Source of the DNA: Pleurodeles waltl
Taxonomy: Eukaryota; Chordata; Amphibia; Caudata; Salamandridae
Direction: 5' to 3'
Length of the DNA: 64,000 nucleotides
NCBI RefSeq assembly: GCF_031143425.1
Contig: NC_090445.1
Span: 1,581,470,049-1,581,534,048, forward strand
How positions within the stretch are numbered: the first letter of the stretch is position 1; each line of letters starts with the position of its first letter. Of this stretch, positions 21,661 through 33,100 are shown piece after piece. Below the pieces are notes generated by a model. It had not been told where the DNA came from, did not search any database, and saw only the letters and a list, made by a program, of their open reading frames with translations. The position numbers and the translations under genes were made by a program.

Positions 21661-22297
21661 AATAACACATATGAAACCCTGCTGATTCTTTAAGTCTTGT
21701 TTCACCTTTGCAGGTTACATTCTTCCTGTAGATAGAATTGTACCAGTCAACCTTATGCAACCTATTTTGAAACCCCACTATTTATAATGGTCATATTTAC
21801 CATTTTCCCTATGCCCCAGGATCTAGAAAGCTCCTATATAAAACTACAAATAGATAAATATATCTCAGCAGGAACCTAACAGAGATATAATTTTCAAGAC
21901 CTTCAGGAAACAATGCGTATCTTCACCTAAAAACGGTGTGGTAAAGCAAAACATCCTTTTTAACAATATTTATACTGTGATACATCTGCTTAAAGTGTAA
22001 AGTAGTTTTACAAATTGTAATGTAGTCCTTCTTATGGTTTTGGCCCCAGCCATGGAAACATTATTAGAATCCGCATTAGAAATAGTGAGAAAGCATTAGA
22101 TGATGTGACAACAAAAGATAGATGTTTAGGGGTAAGGGTGACTTACAACAGATGGAAGGAGATTGAGATCGAGTGAAAGATGCATTCCATTGTGCAATCC
22201 ACATTTGCTTACTACCAGTTTTGAAAATAGTGGGCAGAGTATCTAAACTAGGTTGGACAAATGCAGGCAAAAGGCCCAGGAGATAACTTTAAGAGAC
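21661..22297. other. no gene seen
   Basis: AT-rich sequence between the LINE fragment and MITE family C. No coding region is supported. Confidence 0.5.
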
Positions 22298-22300
22298 TTG

Positions 22301-22924
22301 GGGCCAGATGTATCATGTTATCCAATAGCGATTACCTAATTGCGTTTTTTTCCAAATCGCAATTAAGTAATCGCTATTGGAATGTATGAAACTCCAGGAG
22401 TTTAATACTACAATTTGCAAGGGTTCGCAAATGGATCTACCTCATCAATATTCATGAGGTAGGTCGCAATTTGTGAGCCAATGCAAATGGCTAAAATCAC
22501 AGGCATGGTGGCCTGCTGGAGCTCAGCAGACCACCATGCCTGTGATTGCTTTTCAATAAAGCAATCTTTTTTTTGTTAAATGCAGACCGTTTTCCTTAAA
22601 GGAAAATGGGATGCATTTAAAAATAAAAAATGAAAAGTTTTCTTTTCATTTTTTAAGAGTAGGCAGTGGTCCTTGGGACCACTTCCTGCTCTTAAATTTT
22701 TTTTCTCGCATGCATTCACAAAGGGGAAGGGGCTTTGCAAATGGGTTACCACCTACTTGAAGTCGGTGGTAACTGCGATTGTTTTCCGCATTCACGGTCA
22801 CAAAACAATCATACATACTGTAACAAGCTACCGAATCGCAAATTGGACTGGTTATAAACCAAAACGCATTTTTGCGATGCAACGGGCCGTTTGTAATCGC
22901 AAAAATGTTTGATACATCTGGCCC
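22301..22924. mobile_element. MITE family C, copy 1 (624 bp)
   Basis: Ends are GGGCCAGATGTATCA and, at the right, its inverse TGATACATCTGGCCC with one mismatch. TTG is duplicated at 22,298-22,300 and 22,925-22,927. Internal landmarks (GGAAAATGGGATGCATTT, GGTTACCACCTACTT, AAGCAATC) recur in inverse orientation in copy 2 (59,144-59,823), which has an ATA duplication. A 3-bp duplication in both copies suggests a Harbinger-like mobiliser. It encodes nothing recognisable. Confidence 0.8.
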
Positions 22925-22927
22925 TTG

Positions 22928-23653
22928 GATCTGGTTCCACCATGATCTAGCTAAAATGCTACCCTGTCCAACCCTACTAAGCATAGTCCTAAGAGGTTTC
23001 CCAAACAACTTCAAAATAAGAGGACAAGTGCTTTTCGGAAATGGATGACAAGCTCACAAGTAAGTCAGATAGCTCGGATATTTAATGAGATAAAAACAAG
23101 AATGATCACTCCCAAAACTCCATCAAAAGCCCAACTGTTCCTTAATATTTTGAACTGGTGATACTCCTGGACGCAGAAAGAGAGGAAATCTCAAGACTAA
23201 AGGAGAAAAGCGATGGACAGGAGAAAAAAATAATGGACAAGAGAACATTATCTCAGCAAATACCTCTACATCACAAACTGTGAAACGTGGGAATAATGTG
23301 ATCATTAGCAGCGGGTGGAGTTAATTTTGCTATACTGTTTCCGTTACATGTCAACAGCATTGCATGAGTAATATATTGAATAATGCTGTGCTTGTGTACT
23401 AGTTTGAATAATGCTTTTAAACTGTAATGATGCATAATCGTTAGTATGATTTAAGATAGCAGTAGCGTGAGTAGAATGTATGGTGAGGACAAAAGGAAGA
23501 GGGAGAATGCTCATGGTATCAATTGCTTGGAACGATGTTGGCAGATTACCGGAAGTGTCGTATTGAATAAAAGGGCCTAATTTACTACAAACTGGCACAT
23601 CACTCACAATACGCCAGTTTGCTTGCGCCGTCCTCCTAACAACACCATGGTAG
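22928..23653. other. no gene seen; LTR-like fragment at 23,460-23,572
   Basis: No gene is supported. The stretch 23,460-23,572 (GTAGAATGTATGG, AGAATGCTCA.GGTATCA, ACGATGTTGGCAGATTAC, then AATAAA) is similar to 45,265-45,370, which directly follows a Ty3/gypsy remnant. I infer both are LTR pieces of the same old gypsy family. The retroviral LTR starts at 23,654. Confidence 0.55.
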
Positions 23654-24259
23654 TGATGACGCTGAAATGAAGGTTTTACATTTATTAGCGCATAAACGTA
23701 GTGCGCAATAATCAAGTGTGACTTTAACCGAACTAATAAAGATTGTACGGGGACAAATGTGCCCTCAGAGTAGTTCGCCAACATTTATAAGCGTGCTTTA
23801 TATAACGTGATGTATTAGAATTGTACTAATCCGACATAACCGTAAACGTGTGCTATGATTTGCTTGTTTGAAATGTTTTAACTTAGCATAACTTTAGTGG
23901 AGGCTTCGGCCTAGTTGCCTTGTCTCACGATTTAGATGCTCGTGTTTTTCTAATGTGCTAATAAACGCGTATTTCTGCTTGAAGCTGTACTTTTCCAGAG
24001 AGATCGGTTCACATGCTTATCTTTAAGGTTTCGTGCCAGCCTGGCATCTTCTTCTTTGCTCCAAGGTCAATCTGCAGGTGCGGACAATGGAAGCTCTGAA
24101 AGTGAGTTAATTGGTAAAATATGTTGCAACTTACGTACCCATCTCCAAGGATAATGTATGCCTAGGTAGAAGCTTGAGAACTGTTGTTTTTGATTGGACA
24201 ATTTGAAGCCAACCTATGAACCCTCCAATGGAAGACCCTACTGGATTTGAACTGTTGTT

Positions 24260-24267
24260 TATAAAAA
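24260..24267 (+). promoter_or_regulatory. TATA box of the 5' LTR
   Basis: TATAAAAA, about 395 bases before the first retroviral leader base, with the same motif at 35,848-35,855 in the 3' LTR. Placement fits U3/R of a ~1-kb LTR. Confidence 0.75.
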
Positions 24268-24289
24268 CCTGGTGCACAAGAAGAAAGCA

Positions 24290-24430
24290 GCCATTTGCCA
24301 TTACTCGCCATTTTAGCCATTTTAGTCCATTACCTATCAGCCATTAGACATTAGACATTGGACATTAGCCATTTGCAGGACATTGCAGCCATTATGGCCC
24401 ATCTTGCTGACTTCGTCATTTAGCCATCTT
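24290..24430 (+). promoter_or_regulatory. cluster of GCCATT/CCATT motifs downstream of the TATA box
   Basis: About ten CCATT or GCCATT motifs in 140 bases, some as GCCATTTTA, interspersed with GACATT repeats. GCCATNTT resembles the binding core of YY1, a factor known to act on retroviral LTRs. The same cluster is in the 3' LTR. Binding is inference. Confidence 0.4.
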
Positions 24431-24726
24431 CTACGATGCCAATTGAAGTTCGACGCCATTTTGAATGAGACTTTGATGCTTTCTCTAATCGAGAGAAAGA
24501 GACTTTAAATAATTCTCGCCTTAGAGACTTTAACTTTGATCTGCCCCTTTGCATGAAGTAGTCGTCCTTTATCTTGCCGCTGTGAGGCAATTGCCCCGTC
24601 CACCCTACCCCTTTGCCCCGTCCCATGCTGATCGAGAAACGGTACCTGTGAGACGAAGACTTCCTTGAATGCTGATTGAATTTGGTAAATATGAAAGGAA
24701 AAATGTACAATTGCATTGTGTTTCTT

Positions 24727-25691
24727 ACTCTTTGAGACCCCACTCGAGAAGTATATGGTGTTGAATTAGATTTTTCTTGGGTAAAACAGATTGAGAAAAT
24801 GATGATGGGCTAAGTCCCCCGCGACTTTCCCGGGATCTCGGAGCTTGCGAATGGAGAGAATGGAGGTGTGAAATCGGCGTTGGCGGTACTAGTGACGGTA
24901 TGAGTGAAGTCAGGGTTTTGCGCTTGCACAGCTTATTGCCGCAGATTGTTTGAAAAGGTTGCGAGGATTTTAGAGAATAGCGGAGGTGCGACTCCGAGTG
25001 TGAGAGTAGGGAAGTCGTCGAACTTCATGTGCATGTGGCGCTTTGTGCAGAAAAAGGTCCACGTGGTTGTTGTTGTTGAGACGGGCCCTGCGAGGTCAAG
25101 AGACTCCGGAGTATGTTGAAAAGTGTATGAGACACTTGTTTTATGTTGTGGTCTGGTCGGTTTAATAGGTTGACCGGGCGTGGTCAACGAGTCGGTACGT
25201 GTGTTAAGGGAGTGAAAGAAAACTTCGACTTCGGGCTTTGACAAATTCTAAGTGCACTAGAATAGATCATTGACAAGTTGAGAGCAGAGTCTGCGGGTCA
25301 GATTTGCTTGCGAAAGTGGGGACCGAGAAAGATGGAATAACTGCCGAGGCTAGTGAAAAATCCCTAAGGTCCTGAAGCGATTGTGTCACCCTTCCTGTAG
25401 TAAACCGACAGATCTGTTTTATTATTATTTGGTTGCTCGCGATACATGCTAGAAGTTGTTACGAGAGGAGCTGAGTGAAGGAGGACAAGCCGCGAGGCTT
25501 TGTCAGCCGCAGTGTGTGTGAGTGTGAAGTCACTAGGAGCCGCGCTGGGATAGGTTGGTTGCAGAGAAGGGTCGCGCACGGATTGGACGCAGTCCGTGGG
25601 GCTCGATTGGAAGGGGAAAGGCAAGCGAAGAGTATTCCGGGAATTAAAGTCACTTATTGATTACAAACTTTGTGAAATAAAAGACGAGAAA
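24727..25691 (+). other. retroviral leader
   Basis: Non-coding stretch between the 5' LTR and the gag ATG. It should contain the primer-binding site, packaging signal and major splice donor. I could not place the primer-binding site with confidence; the nearest TGG is about 30 bases past the LTR end. Short open frames here (for example 24,904-25,119) are not supported. Confidence 0.55.
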
Positions 25692-27116
25692 ATGAAATTT
25701 TTTAAAGCATTAAAGAGTGCGATGAAGGGGGAGTCTTACATTAAAGCGAGCGTAGGAGAGGAGACGCCACCCGAAGGTACACCAGCTTACATTGTAATGG
25801 AGGAAAGGGGGGTAGCTCCGTGCCTTTGTCTAAAGCAATGGCACAAGCTGACAGAGAAACATGGGAGCGTAGCGTTCCCGATCCATGGGACATTCAATAT
25901 AAGGATCCTAGAGAATTTGAGATTCGCGATGTACGACATGAAGGTACCTCCAAGGCCAGCACAGTTTGAGGCTCTAGCGATTTGGGAACTAATGGCTAGA
26001 CAGCAACAACAAAAGAAGTTTGAGACCAGGATAAGAAAGGCAGAAAAGACACTAGCGGACGCTAGGTGGGATAATACACAGAAGGTGTGGAGGTCGGATA
26101 TATTGCAGGGGATAAAAGTGTTTCCCGCAATTACTAAGGAAGAAGAGGCGACAGGCAAGAAAGCTACCTGTAAGACAAACAGGAGGTGTTCCAAAGATAG
26201 AGAGGACGAGGAAAAGTTAAGGAGAGAAGAGGAGTTAGAGGATGAGGAGTTAATCATGCAATTGCTGAACGACCGTCCACCACCTTATGCAGAGAGTGGA
26301 CAAGGTCCAAGTACCAGTTCTGCCCCTCCGGCACCGGTACAGAATAATGAAACTCCGAGTTCAGGAACGCCATCGGGATCTAAGGACCTGAGTTTACTGT
26401 TCACCCCGCAGATACCGCAGGTTAGGAGAATATATCCAGATGTGCCTATATTGAAAACAGCAGAAAATTATCAGCCGCAGGTCCCAAGGTACTACAGCAG
26501 TGACAACAGTACGGGAATGATTCTAGATCCAACCGTAATGGGAGTACAGAATGGTCGCAACTCAACATTGGCACAAGCTGAATCAACCCAGCTTTTGATG
26601 CCTCAAAAGCAGATGCAGGGGGGAACCGCACATGCTCAGATGACGGGGAGTCAGACGGGCATGCCGGCAATGATGACCCATAGTGTGGGAATGAACATGC
26701 CTCAGAACCTGGGGAATGGACAGAACCCAGATGCGATATCCCTACCCATTACTGTAGGTCCACCGGTACCTTTGTACATTCAGCCTAACTCAGGTATGAG
26801 CGGTCAAGGATCAGTGGTGCAGAATGGGACGGAAAGGAGGTGCATAGAAAACACTCCAGAGACAACTCCGATAGCGGCTCTGCCAACTGGATCTGGGTCC
26901 TTGATGGAGTTTAGTCCCATATGTGCTCAGTCAACAGTGGTGAGGTCGAGTCCCCCACTGATGATACCGCTATCATCGAACACTGAAAAGTTGCCGCAAC
27001 CATCAATGGCAGTCGATGTGAATGCTACACTGATGGGGTTGAATGCGCAACAGCTGACACAGTGGTTCAACAGTCTGAATTCCACACAAAGCTCAGCCAG
27101 TGGGAAGGGAGAATAG
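25692..27116 (+). CDS. gag: retroviral Gag N-terminal part (matrix and proline-rich region)
   Basis: 474 codons from the ATG at 25,692 (the frame is open upstream but without ATG). Residues 1-130 are a lysine-rich, matrix-like domain; there is no Gly2, so no N-myristoylation signal is seen. Residues about 165-190 are highly charged (Lys/Arg/Glu). A late-domain motif PPPY at about 196-199 would recruit NEDD4-type ligases for budding. The rest is Pro/Gln/Thr-rich and low in complexity. The frame ends in TAG at 27,114-27,116 and overlaps the next frame by 17 bases. Capsid and nucleocapsid are in that next frame, so this is only the first half of a usual Gag. Whether this is a mutation or programmed shifting is unresolved. 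Confidence 0.88.
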   Translation: MKFFKALKSAMKGESYIKASVGEETPPEGTPAYIVMEERGVAPCLCLKQWHKLTEKHGSVAFPIHGTFNIRILENLRFAMYDMKVPPRPAQFEALAIWELMARQQQQKKFETRIRKAEKTLADARWDNTQKVWRSDILQGIKVFPAITKEEEATGKKATCKTNRRCSKDREDEEKLRREEELEDEELIMQLLNDRPPPYAESGQGPSTSSAPPAPVQNNETPSSGTPSGSKDLSLLFTPQIPQVRRIYPDVPILKTAENYQPQVPRYYSSDNSTGMILDPTVMGVQNGRNSTLAQAESTQLLMPQKQMQGGTAHAQMTGSQTGMPAMMTHSVGMNMPQNLGNGQNPDAISLPITVGPPVPLYIQPNSGMSGQGSVVQNGTERRCIENTPETTPIAALPTGSGSLMEFSPICAQSTVVRSSPPLMIPLSSNTEKLPQPSMAVDVNATLMGLNAQQLTQWFNSLNSTQSSASGKGE

Positions 27117-30100
27117 GGTCAGGTTGAACATGGAAGCACAAGAATTGGTGGAAGGGACTATGGGGGTGAATAGGTTAGAGTCCTACTCGGAAGAAGAGCT
27201 GAGGTATCTATGTCCCAGGATTACGAGAGAAGTGAACAAGTTACATAGAAGGTTGCAAGAAATAGCTGACAAAAATGGGGTTGAGATAGACAAGACAAAA
27301 CACTTGAGCAGGAGCTATAGATTGGATTTCGGGACCATAGACTTTGAACATATGAGGTCAGCAGGCATGAAAACGCACCTTAGAGAATTGCTGCAGAGTG
27401 CACAAGTGTGGAGGTGCTTAGACAAATGGGAAAGCAGATGGGCAAAGAAAAAGGAAAAGAAGAAAGATAGTGCCCCAGAGCACAACGAGAAAAGACCCCA
27501 GAGTAGTGATGCAATAACCATGTTACCAATGAGGGAGACAGCAGGGGGAAAATTAATACATGTACCGTGGCACAGAAGCGACATTCAGTCTTTTACAGAT
27601 GATTTTCCCAAACTGAGAGAGAAACCGATTGAATGGTATCAACAAACTGATAGGTTTGTGAAACTCGCGAAATGTCTTTGGGAAGACCTGAACACCCTCT
27701 TTGAGATTGTGGTTCCGGCAGATTTGTGGGAAGACTGCAAAAGGGCTGTAGGTTGGCCGACAAGTGAACCAGAGAGAGACAGGGATACGGGTGCACCATC
27801 ACCTATGGTGATGAGTTTGTACTATAAGGTGATTGAGCATTTGAAGACGAAGGTTGCCGTGAAAAATGTGGATTGGCAGAAGATTGATCGAACTGCCCAA
27901 GAGGCTAAAGAGTCGATTCATGGTTACTATGAGAGGTTGTTGAAGGCGTTCAAGAACTACAGTGGCACGGAAACAATAGAGGCGAAGGACATGCTTCATT
28001 TTGTGTTTAGATTTGTGGAAGGGCTGAGACCAGAGATAAGTCAGATGATAAAGACGCATTTGATTTGTTGGCAGTCGAAACCTATTGATGAGGTGTTGAA
28101 TTATGCGAAATACTGTAGCGACGAAATTGAAGTGAAACAGAAAAGGTTGAAAGAGAAAGTGATGGTGATGCAACTTAAAGCAGCTCAGACAGGTCTGCAA
28201 GGGTTGCAAGGATTCCAACAGCAGATACCGCAGCCGCAGCCGCAGGGAAATATGGTGTTTCAGCCACAGGCGAGAGGCAGAGGCAGAGGAGGCTTTGGGA
28301 ATAATGGTCCGGATTTGAACACTGTTGTGATTCCGAATGGTGTGCAGGCAATGAAAAAGGTGATGCCGTGTCACGTGTGCGGAATCGTCGGTCATTGGAA
28401 ACGCGAGTGTCCGATGGTGGTGCAGGAAGGTGCAGGTGTTGGTCAGCAAAACAATGATGTCAATGCATTCCAGACAATGAGGGGACCGAAAATGAGAGGT
28501 CCAAACCCAAATTTTCAGACCATAAATCAGCTGCAGGGACTACAGCCCATGCAGCCGCAGCAGATGCAGATGCCCCGTATGCAGATGACGCAAATGCAGC
28601 CAATGCAACAGCAGTTTCCCATGGTACCTAATCAGCAAATGCAAATACCTTTGGCACCAGTGAGTCAGCAGCAAGTGATGGTTCCTCCACAGGTCTCGGG
28701 TCAGGTGATGAGTACAAATGGCACCGTACAACAGTTCCCATTACACAGTGAGAATGGAATAAACAATGTATGGGAGAGTGAAAGTTCAGATGAGGAGGGA
28801 AATTGTGTGCTTGCAGCATCCTTGGAAGTTGATCAAAAGGGTCCATATGTGGAGGGAAGAGTTATGGGTCATAGTGTTTCATTCTTGGTTGACACAGGAG
28901 CCACACGTTCAACTGTTAGGAGCATTGAAGTACAAAATTTGCCACTCTCAGGGAGAACAGTTCAAGTAGTGGGAGTAGCAAACAGGCACCTGACGAACCC
29001 AATCACAGATCCAGTACCAGTTAGAATTGGTAACTATCAAGGGTTACATAATTTTGTGGTATGTGACTCAAGCCCGATAGCACTGTTAGGGAGAGACCTA
29101 TTGTGCAAATTGGGATGTTTGATTATGTGCTCGAACGATGGAATTAGGATTCAGACGAGCAGTGATGGGGAAGAAGAGGACAGTGTAGAAGGGGATGAGA
29201 TGGAAACTGTCGATGAAGAATATCCTCTGATTAACCTTTTTCCGATGATAACTGAAGAAGATATTCCAGCTGAATTACGAGAAACAGTCGGAAAGGAAGT
29301 GTGGGATATGACAGGAAAAGAGGTGGGATTGATGAAAGGAGTGGAACCAGTGAAAGTGACCGTAAAACCCAATGTAACCTTTCCCCAGACCCCACAATAC
29401 CACATGGCACAAGACACCCTCATGAAAGTCGCCCAACTCATTGACGAGATTGTAAAACAGGGAGTACTGAAAGAAGTGTTAAGCAGTCCATGTAATTCAC
29501 CAATCATGGGACTAATAAAGCCGAGTGGAAAGGTCCGAATCGTGCAGGACTTGAGGAAAATAAATGACATCATAATTAAATGCTGCCCTGTAGTACCGAA
29601 TCCAGCTGTGATAATGTTTCAAGTCCCTTGCGATGCCGAGTGGTTCTCAGTCATCGACTTGTCACAAGCATTCTTTTCGGTGCCTCTTCATGAGGACAGC
29701 CAATTTCTCTTTTGTTTCAAATTCTTAGACAGAGTTTACAGTTGGTGTCGAATTCCTCAAGGGTTTTCGGAGTCACCGTCAATTTTCAATCAGATTCTAA
29801 AGAAAGACTTGGAAAAGTTAGAATTGCCATTCGAGTCAACCCTAGTACAGTACATCGATGACTTACTGATTGCATCTAAGACAGAAAGTGGCTGCACAGC
29901 CGACACCATTGCTCTACTGAACCATTTGGGAAGGAATGGACACAAGGTGTCTCCTTCAAAGTTGCAGTTCTGTCAGAAGAAAGTAAAATACTTGGGTCAT
30001 CAAATAGAGAAAGGGTCAAGGAGAATAATGAAGGAGAGAATAACAAGTGTACTCCAAATGAGTCCACCAAAGACGAGGAGGGAGGTGAGGAAGTTTTTGG

Positions 30101-33100
30101 GGATGGTGAGCTACTGTCGCCAGTGGATTCCCAACTTTTCAACTCTAGCAAAGCCTTTACTGAAACTGACCCAGAAGGATGCCTTGGATGAAATTGAGCT
30201 GAAAGGAGATGAGATGGATGCTTTTATTGAATTGAAAGAATGCATGTGCAGGGCTCCAGCTTTAGGTATGCCTGATTACACAAAGCCTTTCACATTGTTT
30301 TGCCATGAACGTGATGCATGTTCTTTGTCTGTCTTGACCCAAGCCCATGGTGGCATAAACAGACCCGTAGCGTATTTTTCAGCTACTTTGGATCCGGTCG
30401 CAGCAGCACTTCCAGGGTGTTTGCGCGCCGTAGCAGCAGTTGGTATCAGCCTCACTCAGAGTGAAGGAATAGTGATGGGACACCCATTAACAGTTATGGT
30501 CCCTCACTCAGTTGAGATACTTTTGACCCGCTCCCGAACGCAACACATGACTGGAGCAAGACTCACAAGGTATGAGACAATAATTCTGGGCTCACCGAAT
30601 GTGCAGCTGAAAAGGTGCACTGCGTTGAATCCAGCAACCTTGCTTCCTGGTGAAAATGCTGAAATTGAGAACGCTGAAGACGTCGAGCATGACTGCCTTC
30701 AGGTGACTGAATTTTGCACAAAAACTCGACCTGACATTAAGGATACTAAGCTTGATGAAAATGACCAAATTGTTTTTGTCGATGGTTCATGTCTAAGACA
30801 TGGGATTGGAATTTTGAAAGCAGGATATGCTGTATGTACTGTAACAGGTGTCTTGGAAGCATCCTGGCTTCAAGGAGTCTACTCCGCACAAGTAGCAGAA
30901 CTTGTAGCCCTTACAAGAGCATGCCAACTGTCTACATTGATGAAGGTTACCATTTACACTGATAGTCAGTACGGGTTTGGAATTGTGCACGACTTTGGGC
31001 AACTATGGTCACAGAGAGGTTTCCTGACCTCTTCAGGGTCCCCAGTGAAAAACGGGGAGAGAATAAGGGAATTGTTACACGCCATTCAAATGCCAGCTGA
31101 AGTTGCAGTGGTAAAGTGTAGTGCTCATACAAAAGGACAGGACTATGTTTCTCTGGGAAATGCATATGCGGATCAAGTCGCAAGATTTTGTGCCTTGAAC
31201 TGTATATTGCTCAGGGATGAAGGGAATTTGATAAGTGAACCAGAGCTCGAACCAGCTGAAGCATTTGCCTTGAAGGTCGTGGATACAATGGATGAACTAA
31301 AAGCATTACAGAATAGCGTCAGGGAAGATGAAAGAGATTCCTGGATTAAGTCACGATGTACAAAGAGACCAGATGAGTTATGGGTTTCAAATGAGGGAAA
31401 ATTTGTTTTACCAAATAGTCTCTTATCGCAGCTAGCGCGGTTCTATCATGGGCAGGCTCACCTAGGGAGAGATGCCATGATAAGATTGTTTAAAACTGAT
31501 TGGTTTAACCCCAGATTCCGTCAAGTTGCAGAAGCAGTTTGCCATCGATGTGTCATTTGCCAGCAGATGAACCCAGGGAAGGGAACGGTTGTGAACGTGA
31601 GCCACATTGGTAGGGCGGGTGGCCCGTTCAGCAGAATGCAGATGGACTTTATTGAGATGCCTGTGCATGGAGGTCTGAAGTATGTGTTGGTGATTGTGTG
31701 CATTTTTAGTCACTGGATTGAAGCATACCCCACACGTAGAAATGACAGCCTTACAGTTGCAAAACTATTGTTGAGGGAGTTGATACCACGTTTCGGATTC
31801 CCGATCTCTTTAGAATCAGATAGAGGAAGTCACTTCAATAACGAGGTGATAAAGTTACTTTGCGCAGCGCTGAACATTGAGCAAAAACTGCATTGTAGCT
31901 ATCGCCCTGAAGCCTCAGGACTGGTGGAACAAATGAATGGTACACTGAAATCAAGAATGGCGAAAATATGTGCATCGACAAATTTGAAATGGCCTGACGC
32001 ATTGCCTTTGGTGTTAATGTCAATGAGAAACACCCCTGACAGAAAGACTGGATTGTCCCTGCACGAAATTCTCATGGGCAGGGCCATGAGACTTCCTGCA
32101 GTTCCTGCAAACGCGTTTTTGAATATTACAGATGATATGGTGTTAGACTACTGCAAAGGTCTGGCTGACGTGGTTCGCTCTTTCTCTCACCAGGTGGAAG
32201 CAACCACCTTGCCACCGATCCAAGGTCCAGGACACACACTGAAAGCAGGTGACTGGGTCGTGATAAAGAAGCACGTGAGGAAGTCGTGTCTGGAACCCCG
32301 TTGGAAAGGCCCTTTCCAAGTGATCCTGACGACCACTACCGCTGTGAAGTGTGCGGGAGTTCCCAACTGGATTCACGCCAGTCATACAAAGAAAGTGTTG
32401 TGTCCAACAGATGAGGAAGTTGAAGCGCTGAAACTGCCAGTTCCTGATAACAAAGTGCCGAGCGCTGAGACAGAGCAAAACAGAACTAAAAGCGAACAGG
32501 CAGGAACAGGAGAGAGAGAAATATTTTCTGAGGACGAAACAACCAATTCACTTGGGGAAGACCAAGGAGAAACCTCAGACAGCGACGAAGCAGCTGAAGG
32601 TGACAAAGAGCCTGAAGCAGCTGAGGGTAACAAAGAGCCTGAAGCAGCTGAAGGTGACGAAGAGCCTGAAGCAGCTGAAAGTGATCAAGAGCCTGACGAA
32701 AGTAACGGTGACGAAGGGCTCGAAAGAGGTGAAGAAGCAGGAGAGCCTGATCAGACGAGGGCTTTCCCAGAAGCAGACGGTACAGAAAAAGAAAAGGAAA
32801 ACCTGATTGATTCCCCAGAAAAAGGGGACAAGGCAGAACTGAACGAAACTATTCGAACTTCTTCAGAAGAGATCGCAGGTCCATCAAGTGGACACAGTGC
32901 AAAGAGAAGATCAAGTATATCACCAGTAAAACTAAGGACTAGAGAAAAGTTGAACGACAGTGAAGGGCCAAGAGTGAAAGAGAAAAGAAAGGAAGTGTCT
33001 GTCGTGGTACCGACATCAAGTGAAGGAAAAGACGTGGCCAAAGAGGAAAGTACCAGCGAGGCAGAATCAAAGAGAGATGCAAAATTGAAAAGGAAAAGGA

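Larger units (their letters stand above)
23654..24726 (+). repeat. 5' LTR
   Basis: Starts TGATGACGCTG and runs to the last base shared with the 3' LTR. A TATA box (TATAAAAA) lies at 24,260-24,267. The sequence just downstream is packed with GCCATT motifs. An AATAAA lies upstream of the TATA box, not downstream, so the functional polyadenylation signal is not obvious. The expected terminal CA is not at the apparent end; TTGCA occurs 12 bases earlier. Confidence 0.92.

Noticed and set aside
32552..32806. Plus-strand frame with VTKSLKQLK-type repeats inside the Pol tail
   Set aside because: A shifted reading of the acidic repeat; the sense frame is the long Pol frame.
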